From: Fibrobacter sp. UWB16
Lineage (GTDB): Bacteria; Fibrobacterota; Fibrobacteria; Fibrobacterales; Fibrobacteraceae
Assembly: GCF_900215325.1 (NCBI RefSeq)
Contig: NZ_OCMS01000002.1
Coordinates: forward strand, 620,001 to 684,000
Direction: 5' to 3'
Length of the DNA stretch: 64,000 nt
Below are positions 15,469 through 23,128 of this stretch, piece by piece. Each line of letters opens with the position of its first letter. The stretch's first letter is position 1. A program made the position numbers and the translations under genes. The notes under the pieces are model-generated. The model was given only the letters and a program-made list of their open reading frames with translations, made no database searches and had not been told where the DNA came from.

Positions 15469-16221
15469 ATGTCTGAAAAAATGAAATTTGCATTGACTAT
15501 CGCAGGCTTCGATGGCTCTGCGGGCGCTGGAATTTTAGCGGATGTTAAGGCGATGGCGCATTTTGGCGTGTTCAGTGAATCTGTTTGTACCGCACTCACG
15601 CAACAGAACGAAGATGAATTTGTTGCGCCAGGATGGGTTATCTGGGAACGCATCGAAGCGCAACTTGAAACGTTGTTTGCCAAGCGCCAGTTCAAATTCG
15701 TGAAAATCGGGCTTGTCGAAAAAGCGAAGGTCTTACAGCGAATTGTAGAATTTGTCCGTGAAAAGTCTCCGGATGCCTACATTATCTGGGATCCGATTGC
15801 AAGTGCTTCGGCGGGTTTCCATTTTATGCGCTCGGCAGAACGCGAAGAATTTATGCCGGTGATGAAGCAGATTGATTTGGTCACTCCGAATCTGGACGAG
15901 TTCGGATTCCTGGGATTTGAACAGGCTGCTTCTCGCGGAAAGTTTGAATTCGGGAAGGATTTCGCCTTGCTTTTGAAGGGCGGGCATTCGACGGATGACG
16001 AAGCCGTTGATACCTTGTGGGACAAGGACGGTAAACAGTACAAGTTCACGAGTCCGCGAATCCCGGGAAATGGCAAACATGGCACTGGCTGCCATCTGTC
16101 ATCGGCTATTTTAGCGAACTTGGCGCTTGGGCATACGCTCCCGGAATCCTGCCAAATAGCGAAGAATTACCTCACCGAGCTATTGCAAAGTGGCGAGGGG
16201 CGATTGGCTAAAGACTTTTAA
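15469..16221 (+). CDS. thiD: ThiD-like hydroxymethylpyrimidine/phosphomethylpyrimidine kinase
   Basis: The 250-residue ribokinase-fold protein shows AGFDGSAGAGILAD (N-terminal substrate loop), TPNLDEFGFLG, LLKGGH and GNGKHGTGCHLSSAI, where the Cys and anion hole of the family lie. It should phosphorylate HMP-P in thiamine synthesis; some homologues are pyridoxal kinases. No other thiamine gene is near. The ATG at 15469 comes one base after the previous stop; an earlier in-frame codon inside the upstream gene is unlikely. Confidence 0.88.
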   Translation: MSEKMKFALTIAGFDGSAGAGILADVKAMAHFGVFSESVCTALTQQNEDEFVAPGWVIWERIEAQLETLFAKRQFKFVKIGLVEKAKVLQRIVEFVREKSPDAYIIWDPIASASAGFHFMRSAEREEFMPVMKQIDLVTPNLDEFGFLGFEQAASRGKFEFGKDFALLLKGGHSTDDEAVDTLWDKDGKQYKFTSPRIPGNGKHGTGCHLSSAILANLALGHTLPESCQIAKNYLTELLQSGEGRLAKDF

Positions 16222-16230
16222 GTTGTAAAA

Positions 16231-16356
16231 AAAAATCCCGGCCGTGATGGTCGGGAATTTTTTTCATTTCGTCATCCCGAACGAAGTGAGGGATCCAGTA
16301 ACATAAAAAAGCACCCCGCAGGGTGCTTCTTTTAAATTCTGCGGAATGCCGCGAAT
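16231..16356. terminator. terminators and repeat between thiD and typA
   Basis: Three elements fill the gap. A hairpin at about 16234-16265 (TCCCG/CGGGA with T-run) ends thiD. A GTCATCCCGA...GGATCCAGT repeat lies at 16271-16300. A strong bidirectional terminator at 16305-16333 pairs AGCACCC with GGGTGCT around CGCA and has A- and T-runs on both sides, serving typA on the minus strand. Confidence 0.85.
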
Positions 16357-18191
16357 TAATCGTCGTCTTCAGCCGGCTTCTTGGACATCTGCTTACGCTT
16401 GATCGGGTCGAGCTCGGTCTTGCGGATGCGGAGCACTTCCGGAGTGACTTCGATGCATTCGTCTTCGTTGATGAAGGTGACGCATTCTTCCAAAGTCATG
16501 CGGCGGTACGGCGTGAGCTGGATCATGTCGTCTGCGGACTTCGAACGCATGTTGGTGAGGTGCTTGCCCTTCGTGACGTTCACGGTGATATCGACGTCGC
16601 GGTTGTGTTCACCCACGATCATGCCCGGATAAACTTCGGCACCCGGACCGATGATGAGGTAGCCACGATCTTCCAAGTTAGAGAGAGCGTAGCTTGCAGC
16701 TTCGCCCGGTTCCTTGGCGATGAGTACACCGTTGATACGAGACGGAATTTCTCCCTTGTACGGCTGGTATTCTTTGAAGAAGGACTGCGTCACAGCGTAA
16801 CCCTTGGAAAGGGAGAGAAGCTTCGGACGGATACCGATAAGGCCACGGGAGGGAACGATAAATTCGAGAGAAACGCGGTCGTTTTCGTCGGTGGTCATGT
16901 TGACCATTTCGCCCTTGCGCTGCTGGATTTCCTGGATGCAGGCGCCGCTGAATTCGTTCGGAACTTCGACCTTGAAGTCTTCGACCGGTTCCAAAAGTTT
17001 GCCGCTTTCGTCTTTCTGGAAAATGACCTGCGGGGAACCGATGGTGAATTCATAAAGTTCACGGCGCATGTTTTCGACGAGAATCGTGAGGTGCAAAATG
17101 CCACGGCCAGAAACCTTGAATGTAGATGCACCTTCGGCCTTTTCGACGAGGAGGGCGGGGTCAGCCATGTGGGCGCGTTCCAAACGTTCCTGGAGCTGGT
17201 TACCCGTCATGAACTTTCCACCGTATTTGCCGGCGAGCGGCGAAGTGTTCACGGTGAAGAGCATGGAGATTGTCGGCGGGTCAATGTGAATACGCGGCAA
17301 GTGAACTGGATTGTTCGTAGAAGAAAGCGTATCACCGATATCGAAGTAGTCAAGACCTGCGATGAGGATGATTTCGCCCGGACCAGCTTCTTCGATCGGC
17401 TTCGGGGTGAGGCCTTCGTAGCGGAGGATCTTTTGCGGACGGACGTTCTTGACGGTTCCGTCGGGGAATGCCTGAGCGTAGGTCTGGTTCGGCTTGAACA
17501 CGCCCTGCTGCACGCGACCCACAGCCAAACGGCCGAGGAAGCTGGAGTATTCGAGGGAGGCGATCTGGAGGAGCGGTTCGCCGTTCGGATCGCCCTTCGG
17601 AGCCGGGATGCGTTCGATGATCTTGTCCATCAAGATGCTGAAGTCGCCATCCGGGTCTTCAAGTTCGGCGCGGCAAATGCCCTTACGGCCACTGCCAAAA
17701 ACTCTGTCGAAATCGAGCTGTTCTTCGGTAGCATCGAGTTCGCAGAACAAGTCAAAGACCTTGTCCAAGGCGAGGAGCGGGTTACAACCGTCACGGTCGA
17801 TCTTGTTCACGACGATGATCGGGGTAAGGCCGAGTTCCAAAGCCTTCTTCGTCACGAAGCGGGTCTGGGCCATGGGGCCTTCGAATGCGTCAACGACCAG
17901 AAGAACGCCATCGACTGTACCCAAAACGCGTTCCACCTGGCCACCGAAGTCGGCGTGCCCCGGGGTATCGACGATGTTCACGCGGTATCCCTTGTACATC
18001 ACGCTCGTGTTCTTGGAGAGGATGGTAATGCCGCGTTCGCGTTCGAGGTTGTCGGAGTCCATCACTCGGTCCACGATTTCTTCACCTTCATGGAAGGTTC
18101 CGCACTGTTTGAGGAGCTGGTTCACCAGGGTTGTTTTACCGTGGTCAACGTGGGCGATGATGGCAACGTTTCTGATTTTTGATTGATCCAT
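16356..18191 (-). CDS. typA: translational GTPase TypA/BipA
   Basis: A 611-residue ribosome-associated GTPase. G1 is [10 protein letters not shown] (14-23), switch regions RGITI and [11 protein letters not shown]4 NKIDRD; EF-G-like domains II, III and V follow, then the TypA-specific C-terminal domain. It takes part in ribosome assembly and stress or cold adaptation in other bacteria. A TATCTT hexamer at 18223-18228 on the minus strand predicts a leader of about 25 bases. A long antisense open frame over the same DNA is an artefact of codon bias. Confidence 0.97.
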   Translation of the reverse strand: MDQSKIRNVAIIAHVDHGKTTLVNQLLKQCGTFHEGEEIVDRVMDSDNLERERGITILSKNTSVMYKGYRVNIVDTPGHADFGGQVERVLGTVDGVLLVVDAFEGPMAQTRFVTKKALELGLTPIIVVNKIDRDGCNPLLALDKVFDLFCELDATEEQLDFDRVFGSGRKGICRAELEDPDGDFSILMDKIIERIPAPKGDPNGEPLLQIASLEYSSFLGRLAVGRVQQGVFKPNQTYAQAFPDGTVKNVRPQKILRYEGLTPKPIEEAGPGEIILIAGLDYFDIGDTLSSTNNPVHLPRIHIDPPTISMLFTVNTSPLAGKYGGKFMTGNQLQERLERAHMADPALLVEKAEGASTFKVSGRGILHLTILVENMRRELYEFTIGSPQVIFQKDESGKLLEPVEDFKVEVPNEFSGACIQEIQQRKGEMVNMTTDENDRVSLEFIVPSRGLIGIRPKLLSLSKGYAVTQSFFKEYQPYKGEIPSRINGVLIAKEPGEAASYALSNLEDRGYLIIGPGAEVYPGMIVGEHNRDVDITVNVTKGKHLTNMRSKSADDMIQLTPYRRMTLEECVTFINEDECIEVTPEVLRIRKTELDPIKRKQMSKKPAEDDD

Positions 18192-18269
18192 ATTTTACCG
18201 TTTGGCTTTAATTTTCGGCGCAAAGATAGAAAAATGAGTGGAAAAATGCAATATTTAGCGTTCGTATTC

Positions 18270-18275
18270 TATATT
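18270..18275 (+). promoter_or_regulatory. -10-like hexamer, probable leaderless start of ruvX
   Basis: TATATT is followed by 7 bases and the GTG start at 18283. A leaderless GTG start is predicted. Confidence 0.5.
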
Positions 18276-18282
18276 TAGGGGC

Positions 18283-18696
18283 GTGAATTACTTGGCTTTG
18301 GATTACGGAGAGCATCGTGTCGGGGTCGCTTTTGGCGATTCCGAGCTCAAAATGGCGTTTTCGCGCGAAACGATTGACCAGAAGACGACGAACCTGTTCG
18401 AGCGCCTGGACCAACTCGTGCGCCTCAACAAGATTGACGAATTTGTCGTCGGGATGCCGTACCACCCGGATGGCCGCAAGGACGGTAAAAACGTGGTGGT
18501 GGAGGCTTTTATCAAGGATTTGGCACTGCGATTCCCGGGGATGAAAATCCATACGCAGGATGAATCGTACTCCAGCGTGCAGGCGCAGGAGTTCACCTCG
18601 TACATGAGCAAAAAGAAAAAGCAGAAGAATAAGGCCATTATCGACCGCACCGCCGCCGCTATCATACTCCAGCGCTGGTTCGACGAGAACCCCTAA
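18283..18696 (+). CDS. ruvX: RuvX/YqgF-family Holliday junction resolvase-like protein
   Basis: The 137-residue RNase H-fold protein begins with a GTG. Motifs: LALDYGEHRVGVAFGD (first catalytic Asp), VVGMPYHPDG, then QDESYSSVQA (Glu) and IDRTAAAIILQRW (Asp). In other bacteria YqgF is needed for 16S rRNA 5'-end maturation and is also annotated as a putative resolvase. It diverges from typA. Length is normal for the family. Confidence 0.92.
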   Translation: MNYLALDYGEHRVGVAFGDSELKMAFSRETIDQKTTNLFERLDQLVRLNKIDEFVVGMPYHPDGRKDGKNVVVEAFIKDLALRFPGMKIHTQDESYSSVQAQEFTSYMSKKKKQKNKAIIDRTAAAIILQRWFDENP

Positions 18697-18711
18697 CCAC
18701 TTCGCTTTTTC

Positions 18712-18800
18712 GTCATTCTGAGCGAAGCGATATACGAAACTAGCTACTTTTAGTAGCTTTAGTTGAGTTATGCCCCTTGGGTAAGAATCCAGTTAAGTTA
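18712..18800. repeat. intergenic repeat remnant after ruvX
   Basis: A GTCATTCTGAGCGAAGCGA unit at 18713-18731 starts the typical intergenic repeat, and AATCCAGTTAAGTTA follows at about 18787-18801. Between them lies a small GCTAC/GTAGC hairpin, as if the two ends of one repeat had been separated by about 50 bases. Confidence 0.5.
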
Positions 18801-18808
18801 CTTTTTAC

Positions 18809-18814
18809 TATATT
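18809..18814 (+). promoter_or_regulatory. -10-like hexamer, probable leaderless start
   Basis: TATATT is followed by 6 bases (TACAAC) and the ATG at 18821. No Shine-Dalgarno is present. Confidence 0.55.
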
Positions 18815-18820
18815 TACAAC

Positions 18821-19279
18821 ATGGCTAAAGAACTCGATAATTTTGATGATGAAGAAATGGACGAAGCCAACGGTGCGATGCTCGATGCATTGAACGCCGA
18901 AGAAAACTTTGTCCCGCAAGTCCGTGACTACAGCGACCGCCGCATCCTGATCTGGGAAGAAGACGATGTCCGCCGTGAAGCCTGCCTCGAAGTCCTTTCG
19001 GACTTGCTCGTGGGCGCCTACTTCAAGGCCGTGAGGACCGAAGAAGAAGCTCTGCAGCAGCTCGAAGAAGACGACTGGGATACGTTCGTCGTGGACTTCT
19101 ACACCGAAGGTGTTTCCGTCAGCGATTTCATCAAGCGCGTGAACAACTATCCGGGGTCCATCCTCGTGGCTATCAACATGGGCCCGCTTACGCTCCCTGA
19201 AGAACGTGAACCGGCCAAGGCCGAAAACTTGCGCCGCCTGTTCGATATCGAGCGCGCCAGCTCCCAGATCCACGCGTAA
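18821..19279 (+). CDS. receiver-like (CheY-fold) protein, degenerate
   Basis: The 152-residue protein has an acidic N-terminal extension (about 1-38) and then a receiver-like pattern: RRILIWEEDD for strand 1 with acidic residues, helix DVRREACLEVLSDLL, and DTFVVDFYTEG placing an Asp where phosphorylation normally occurs. The next strand is SILVAINMG, and the conserved Lys near the end is not evident. It may be a pseudo-receiver or a diverged response regulator without output domain. No histidine kinase is adjacent. The fold is inferred from pattern only. Confidence 0.65.
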   Translation: MAKELDNFDDEEMDEANGAMLDALNAEENFVPQVRDYSDRRILIWEEDDVRREACLEVLSDLLVGAYFKAVRTEEEALQQLEEDDWDTFVVDFYTEGVSVSDFIKRVNNYPGSILVAINMGPLTLPEEREPAKAENLRRLFDIERASSQIHA

Positions 19280-19508
19280 GCATTGTCTCCTGACGCTTCA
19301 CTCTCGTCATCCTGAGCGAAGCGAAGGACCCAGTAAAATCTTGTTTATGCTGTCATGCCGCACTTAGTTGTCTTTGACCACTTAGAGCTTTAGCTCTTAT
19401 GTGGTCATGATCCGCGAATGGGGACGGCATCGTCATCTTGTAAAAGGTCGCCCCAAACGGGACGACCTTGTTATTTGTCATGCCGGATTTATTCCGGCAT
19501 CGGCGTTT
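19280..19508. repeat. intergenic repeat and hairpin cluster
   Basis: A GTCATCCTGAGCGAAGCGAA repeat lies at 19306-19335. GACCACTTAGAGC pairs imperfectly with GCTCTTATGTGGTC at 19377-19408. AAGGTCG/CGACCTT forms a hairpin at 19443-19471, and ATGCCGGA/TCCGGCAT another at 19480-19500. The hairpins probably terminate the two converging genes; no ORF is supported here. Confidence 0.6.
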
Positions 19509-20756
19509 TTAATTCCCGCAGGCGGAAATCATGCCCGGCGTAGGCGTGTCCGTGCACCAGGAATCAGGCTCGGCTCGTTTATCCCAAAAACCGATATTCA
19601 GTTGCAGGCTTTTCGGGGCTGTAGGGGAGGTGGTGCCAACAGGCAACGGCGATACGTGTATGGAATCGGCTTTGCCATAGTACAGCGAATCGATTACGGC
19701 TCCATTGCACTGCAGCACAAGCGAACCCGCGTTTTTGACGAATGCAGGCATGTTTTCGACGGACTTGTAGATGCCCGCCGTATTTGCTTTGTCGCGGTTG
19801 CCTACAACGAGAATTTCGTTTGGCGGCAAAGAAACGGTTTCGAATTCGGCAGAACCGCTCACGTTTGATGTTTTGCCGATTGTGCATTTGTCCAAAATGA
19901 GCGTGTCTGTACTGCCGTTGTACAGTTCAACGAAGCTGTATTGCGTTGTGTCCTTTGTACTTGTCCATATGAAAAACTCGCTTATCACAATGTCGTCTAC
20001 GGCTGGAGCGCGTTTCATTGCGGGGAGCGTGAGCGACACTTGCAGATTTACGTCTTTCGCAAGGTCGATGGCGAGCGCAATCTTGCTGCGGAGCGATTCA
20101 ATCTGAAAGCTTGGTACAGGCGTGTTTTCGTCAAGCATAAAGTCGTCTTCCAAACTGAAAATGGCCTTTCCGTTTTTGTCTTCCATCGAAATTGTAATGT
20201 GGTATTCGCGGTCGAGCTTGAGCTCGTCACTTGTAAAGGTGACATAGTCTGATTCAAATTCCATGGGGAAGGTGAACGATTCTCCTTTGCTTGTGAGTTT
20301 CATTTCGCCTTTCTTGATTCCGGCGGGGTTTCCAAATCCAATGGGAACTTTGACGTAGACAAAGCCGATAAGCGCATGCATCGGAATTTTCAGATTCACG
20401 GCAGAGCCCGCTTCTAGCGAGGTCGTGACTTCTCCTTGTTGCATCAGAGTGCCGTTTGCGTAGAGCTTGGCGTTGAAAATCCAGTCTTCGCCAGGGAAAA
20501 GGTCTAGATTGAACGAATTGTTTTCTGCAGAATGCACAAGGTGGATTGTGTCCGTTCCATAGCAGTCCAGAACAATGCTGTCAAGCAGGGGTGTTTCTGC
20601 GTAATCGAGCTGGAATGCTACATTGGCTGTTTCGCCAAGCAAGATGGCGTGGTCTGAATCGCTTGCGTGAGAATCTTCGGAGCAGTTCCACAAGGCAAGA
20701 GCGGTGAGTGTTGTAGCCGCACAACGGCAGACGTGTTTTTTGAAAGTAGGACTCAT
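19509..20756 (-). CDS. lipoprotein with C-terminal lamin-tail-like domain
   Basis: AGGAGG lies 6 bases before the ATG at 20756, which starts a signal peptide ending in ALALWN|C, a lipobox-like site although Asn at -1 is unusual. The first 250 residues are beta-rich and match no family I know. From about 255, DIVISEFFIWTSTKDTTQYSFVELYN and LPPNEILVVGN look like a lamin-tail domain (LTD), a module found in many secreted bacterial proteins. A surface lipoprotein is likely; function unknown. Confidence 0.75.
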   Translation of the reverse strand: MSPTFKKHVCRCAATTLTALALWNCSEDSHASDSDHAILLGETANVAFQLDYAETPLLDSIVLDCYGTDTIHLVHSAENNSFNLDLFPGEDWIFNAKLYANGTLMQQGEVTTSLEAGSAVNLKIPMHALIGFVYVKVPIGFGNPAGIKKGEMKLTSKGESFTFPMEFESDYVTFTSDELKLDREYHITISMEDKNGKAIFSLEDDFMLDENTPVPSFQIESLRSKIALAIDLAKDVNLQVSLTLPAMKRAPAVDDIVISEFFIWTSTKDTTQYSFVELYNGSTDTLILDKCTIGKTSNVSGSAEFETVSLPPNEILVVGNRDKANTAGIYKSVENMPAFVKNAGSLVLQCNGAVIDSLYYGKADSIHVSPLPVGTTSPTAPKSLQLNIGFWDKRAEPDSWCTDTPTPGMISACGN

Positions 20757-20876
20757 ATAACCTCCTGTTTTTAGGGTGGGTCCCACTTATTTAACACGCA
20801 AGTAAACGCCAAATTTTTCGCTAGAAATCTGTAAAATTTTCTAAACACGGGCGCAGCTCGTCATCCCGCTTTTGCT

Positions 20877-20905
20877 GTCATGCCCGTCTCCGAACGGGCA
20901 TCTCC
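20877..20905. repeat. hairpin repeat GTCATGCCCG...CGGGCATCTC
   Basis: A copy of the short palindromic intergenic repeat, ATGCCCGT pairing with ACGGGCAT, between two minus-strand genes. It may also act as a terminator for the lipoprotein promoter region or as a REP-like element. Confidence 0.65.
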
Positions 20906-20919
20906 CTCTCGCCTTTTCT

Positions 20920-21387
20920 TTACAAATGCAATTTGCTTTTCCCGTTCTCGACGCGATTTCCTTGCAACTTGGCCGCGCAGGCTTTGTCTTGCCGTAAAAT
21001 CTTCACGAGCGCGCTCGGGCTAAGCCCGAATGCGGCGGCCGCCGCTTTCGTATCCCCGTTCTTGGTCGCCATGATATCAAAGACATGGGCCACAAATAGC
21101 GGAAACTGCGGATTGCTCGGCTGGATGTGTCCGTTGCTACCCGGAAATTTCATCTCGACGGCGGGAGGTTCTTCGCGTACATTCAATGCAAGCGCCATTT
21201 GCATGCGGTGGAGGGCATGAATTTTGTTCTCTTTTGCGCTTCTGCTTTCGGAAGACTTGATTTCTAAATTATATTGTTGTAACGAAAGATGAACGCCGGT
21301 ATTGGTCTTGTTCCTATGCTGGCCACCGGGCCCGCTGCCCTGATAACCTTTCAGGGAGCAGGCGCGTAACAGTTCATCAAGATTCAT
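20920..21387 (-). CDS. peptide chain release factor-like protein (GGQ domain)
   Basis: The 155-residue protein contains GSGPGGQHRNKTNTGVHL near residue 17, the GGQ loop of class I release factors that triggers peptidyl-tRNA hydrolysis, but no codon-recognition domain. The C-terminal half has an Ala-rich helix (DTKAAAAAFGLSPSALVKIL) resembling a small DNA/RNA-binding motif, unlike the basic tail of ArfB. It may rescue stalled ribosomes. The start is uncertain: 21387 is preferred because 21411 would overlap the divergent gene's start. Confidence 0.78.
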   Translation of the reverse strand: MNLDELLRACSLKGYQGSGPGGQHRNKTNTGVHLSLQQYNLEIKSSESRSAKENKIHALHRMQMALALNVREEPPAVEMKFPGSNGHIQPSNPQFPLFVAHVFDIMATKNGDTKAAAAAFGLSPSALVKILRQDKACAAKLQGNRVENGKSKLHL

Positions 21388-21405
21388 TTTCAGGTAGGTA
21401 TCGCG

Positions 21406-22125
21406 ATGCATGTTCTGAAAAATAAAATAGTTCTAGCGCTTTTGGTGGGCGTATTTGCAATTGTGGCTGGTTGTGCCGGTTCTTCTCAGGGCTCTGCGGG
21501 TGAATCTGCCGAGACGGCTGCTGTCCGCGACGCAAAGGTCAAGGCCCAGGAATCCCAAAAGCTTGTCATGCTCGAAGAGATGTATGAACTCTTCAAGTCT
21601 TCGGTAAGGAATCGCGCCCCGTCCGATATCTTGCTCGATTTCTTGACGGATCCTTCGGAAGATTGGCTTAATGAACTTGAAAGCCACGCCAAGACCTACG
21701 ATGCCGCCGCCATGGATACCTGCCAGTTCTACGAAGCTTATGCCATCGTGCTTTACAGGCTCTATGAACGTGAACACTTGTGGACCGTGCCGGATTACCG
21801 CATGCTTTACTTGCTGCTTTACGATAGCGGCTTTTTGGACTTGGCCGATCATGTGAAGATGGGCCCGTTCGAGGTCAAGAACGACCGTGGCAGTGTTGGC
21901 CTTGCCTCTAGCCCGAAAGTCCCCATTATGCTGTTTACCTGGGATGATACCAAGTGGAAACTGGACCTTATTGAAACGCTCCCGCTCATTACGAAGGGTG
22001 TCGAAGCGACGGCCGCAAAGAAAAACTGGACCGGTGCTAAGCTTGCGCTCTATTGGCTTGACAAGAAGTACCACTTGCAGTATTCGCGCTTGGACGACTC
22101 TCTCTTGGAACCGATTGGTTTCTAG
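21406..22125 (+). CDS. lipoprotein of unknown function
   Basis: Preceded by AGGTAGG. The signal peptide MHVLKNKIVLALLVGVFAIVAGC ends in lipobox VAG|C. The 239-residue product has a Ser/Gly/Glu linker and a helical mature domain rich in Tyr and Leu (FYEAYAIVLYRLYEREHLW, YRMLYLLLYDSGFLDLA). It matches no domain I know. The next gene, a secreted protein, follows after 35 bases and may be cotranscribed. Confidence 0.75.
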   Translation: MHVLKNKIVLALLVGVFAIVAGCAGSSQGSAGESAETAAVRDAKVKAQESQKLVMLEEMYELFKSSVRNRAPSDILLDFLTDPSEDWLNELESHAKTYDAAAMDTCQFYEAYAIVLYRLYEREHLWTVPDYRMLYLLLYDSGFLDLADHVKMGPFEVKNDRGSVGLASSPKVPIMLFTWDDTKWKLDLIETLPLITKGVEATAAKKNWTGAKLALYWLDKKYHLQYSRLDDSLLEPIGF

Positions 22126-22160
22126 TCATTTAAAGGATCCCAAAGCAGGGTATAGAATTT

Positions 22161-23042
22161 ATGCGTAAGTTTCTTGCGGTTTGTGCGCTTTTATCTGTTT
22201 TTTCGACTTCTGTTTTGGCGGCCCCAGCTTCTTCGAAAGCAAAGCCGGCGGGCTCGACTAAAATCTATGGAGCTGTCGAAGCGAAGGAAGGCTTTTTAGG
22301 CGGTCGCCTCTTTGACGTGCTCGATTCTGTCGGTGGCACGGGAACGTGGATGGAATGGGACGTAAATGGCGTCCGTGACCCGTCTGTTGCAAAAATTCTA
22401 GACCCGCTTTTGAATTCCTCGAACAAGCCCAAGATGATCTGGGCGATTACCGAACGTGAAAAGCCTTTGCTCTCGGTGCTTTTGCCTAAGGGCTCCGGCG
22501 AGGTGATTGTCTTTTACGAACTTGGGGCGCTTGACGCGAAGCCTGTCCAGCTCAAGCTCAACAAGGTCCTTACACCCGACGTCGTGTTTCGAGATTACAA
22601 ACAAATTTCAGAAAAGGAATTTGTGCATCTGGACCGCTCGAACTTGAAAATTTCTGTTACAGATAAGCGAATTCATTTTACGTATGATAACCCCGATAAG
22701 ACGCCGCTCCGTTACGATCCTGATTTTGCGACGAAAACGCTCGTCGATAAACATGCCGAAGTGAATGATTACCTCGGGTTCCTAAAATACGAATATTCCA
22801 TGATGCTCCGTGCATTTGTCCAGTCGACTCGTGGCATATTCAATTGGCAGCCATGGCACTGGTACATGGAAAAATGGAACTCCAATTACATGATTTCTCC
22901 CAAGGATATCGAAATGATTCTTGCCAAGGGTGTGCGTCCGGACTACATTACGGTCTTCAAGGCGAAAGCCGCAGGGGGCGAAATGATCGAAATGCGTACA
23001 ACTGGCAACGGATTCCTCGAAATGGTCATTACAAGACCCTAA
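22161..23042 (+). CDS. secreted protein of unknown function
   Basis: The 293-residue product has a clear signal peptide (MRKFLAVCALLSVFSTSVLA, cleavage near APA). The mature protein mixes beta-type segments with a Trp-rich stretch (NWQPWHWYMEKWNSN) late in the sequence. No recognised family. It sits between a lipoprotein and the PorU-like peptidase, so it may belong to the envelope export set, but that is only position. Confidence 0.75.
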   Translation: MRKFLAVCALLSVFSTSVLAAPASSKAKPAGSTKIYGAVEAKEGFLGGRLFDVLDSVGGTGTWMEWDVNGVRDPSVAKILDPLLNSSNKPKMIWAITEREKPLLSVLLPKGSGEVIVFYELGALDAKPVQLKLNKVLTPDVVFRDYKQISEKEFVHLDRSNLKISVTDKRIHFTYDNPDKTPLRYDPDFATKTLVDKHAEVNDYLGFLKYEYSMMLRAFVQSTRGIFNWQPWHWYMEKWNSNYMISPKDIEMILAKGVRPDYITVFKAKAAGGEMIEMRTTGNGFLEMVITRP

Positions 23043-23071
23043 TTTTAACACCCAAAAAGATGTTACCATTT

Positions 23072-23100
23072 GTCATGCCCGCCGCTGAGCGGGCATCTCT
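23072..23100. repeat. hairpin repeat GTCATGCCCGC...GCGGGCATCTC
   Basis: Palindromic copy of the short intergenic repeat between the secreted-protein gene and the PorU-like gene. It may terminate the former. Confidence 0.65.
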
Positions 23101-23115
23101 ATTTCTGTTTTTTAC

Positions 23116-23121
23116 TATTTT
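23116..23121 (+). promoter_or_regulatory. -10-like hexamer, probable leaderless start of PorU-like gene
   Basis: TATTTT is followed by 7 bases and a GTG at 23129. This GTG starts a signal peptide, and no Shine-Dalgarno lies nearby. Confidence 0.45.
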
Positions 23122-23128
23122 AGAATTC

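Noticed and set aside
16323-18182. A 619-codon open frame antisense to typA
   Set aside because: It lies wholly over a confident TypA gene and arises from biased codon use; the product shows no domain.
22844-23128. Upstream extension of the PorU-like frame by 95 codons
   Set aside because: It overlaps the preceding gene in another frame, and the GTG at 23129 begins a signal peptide just after a promoter-like hexamer.
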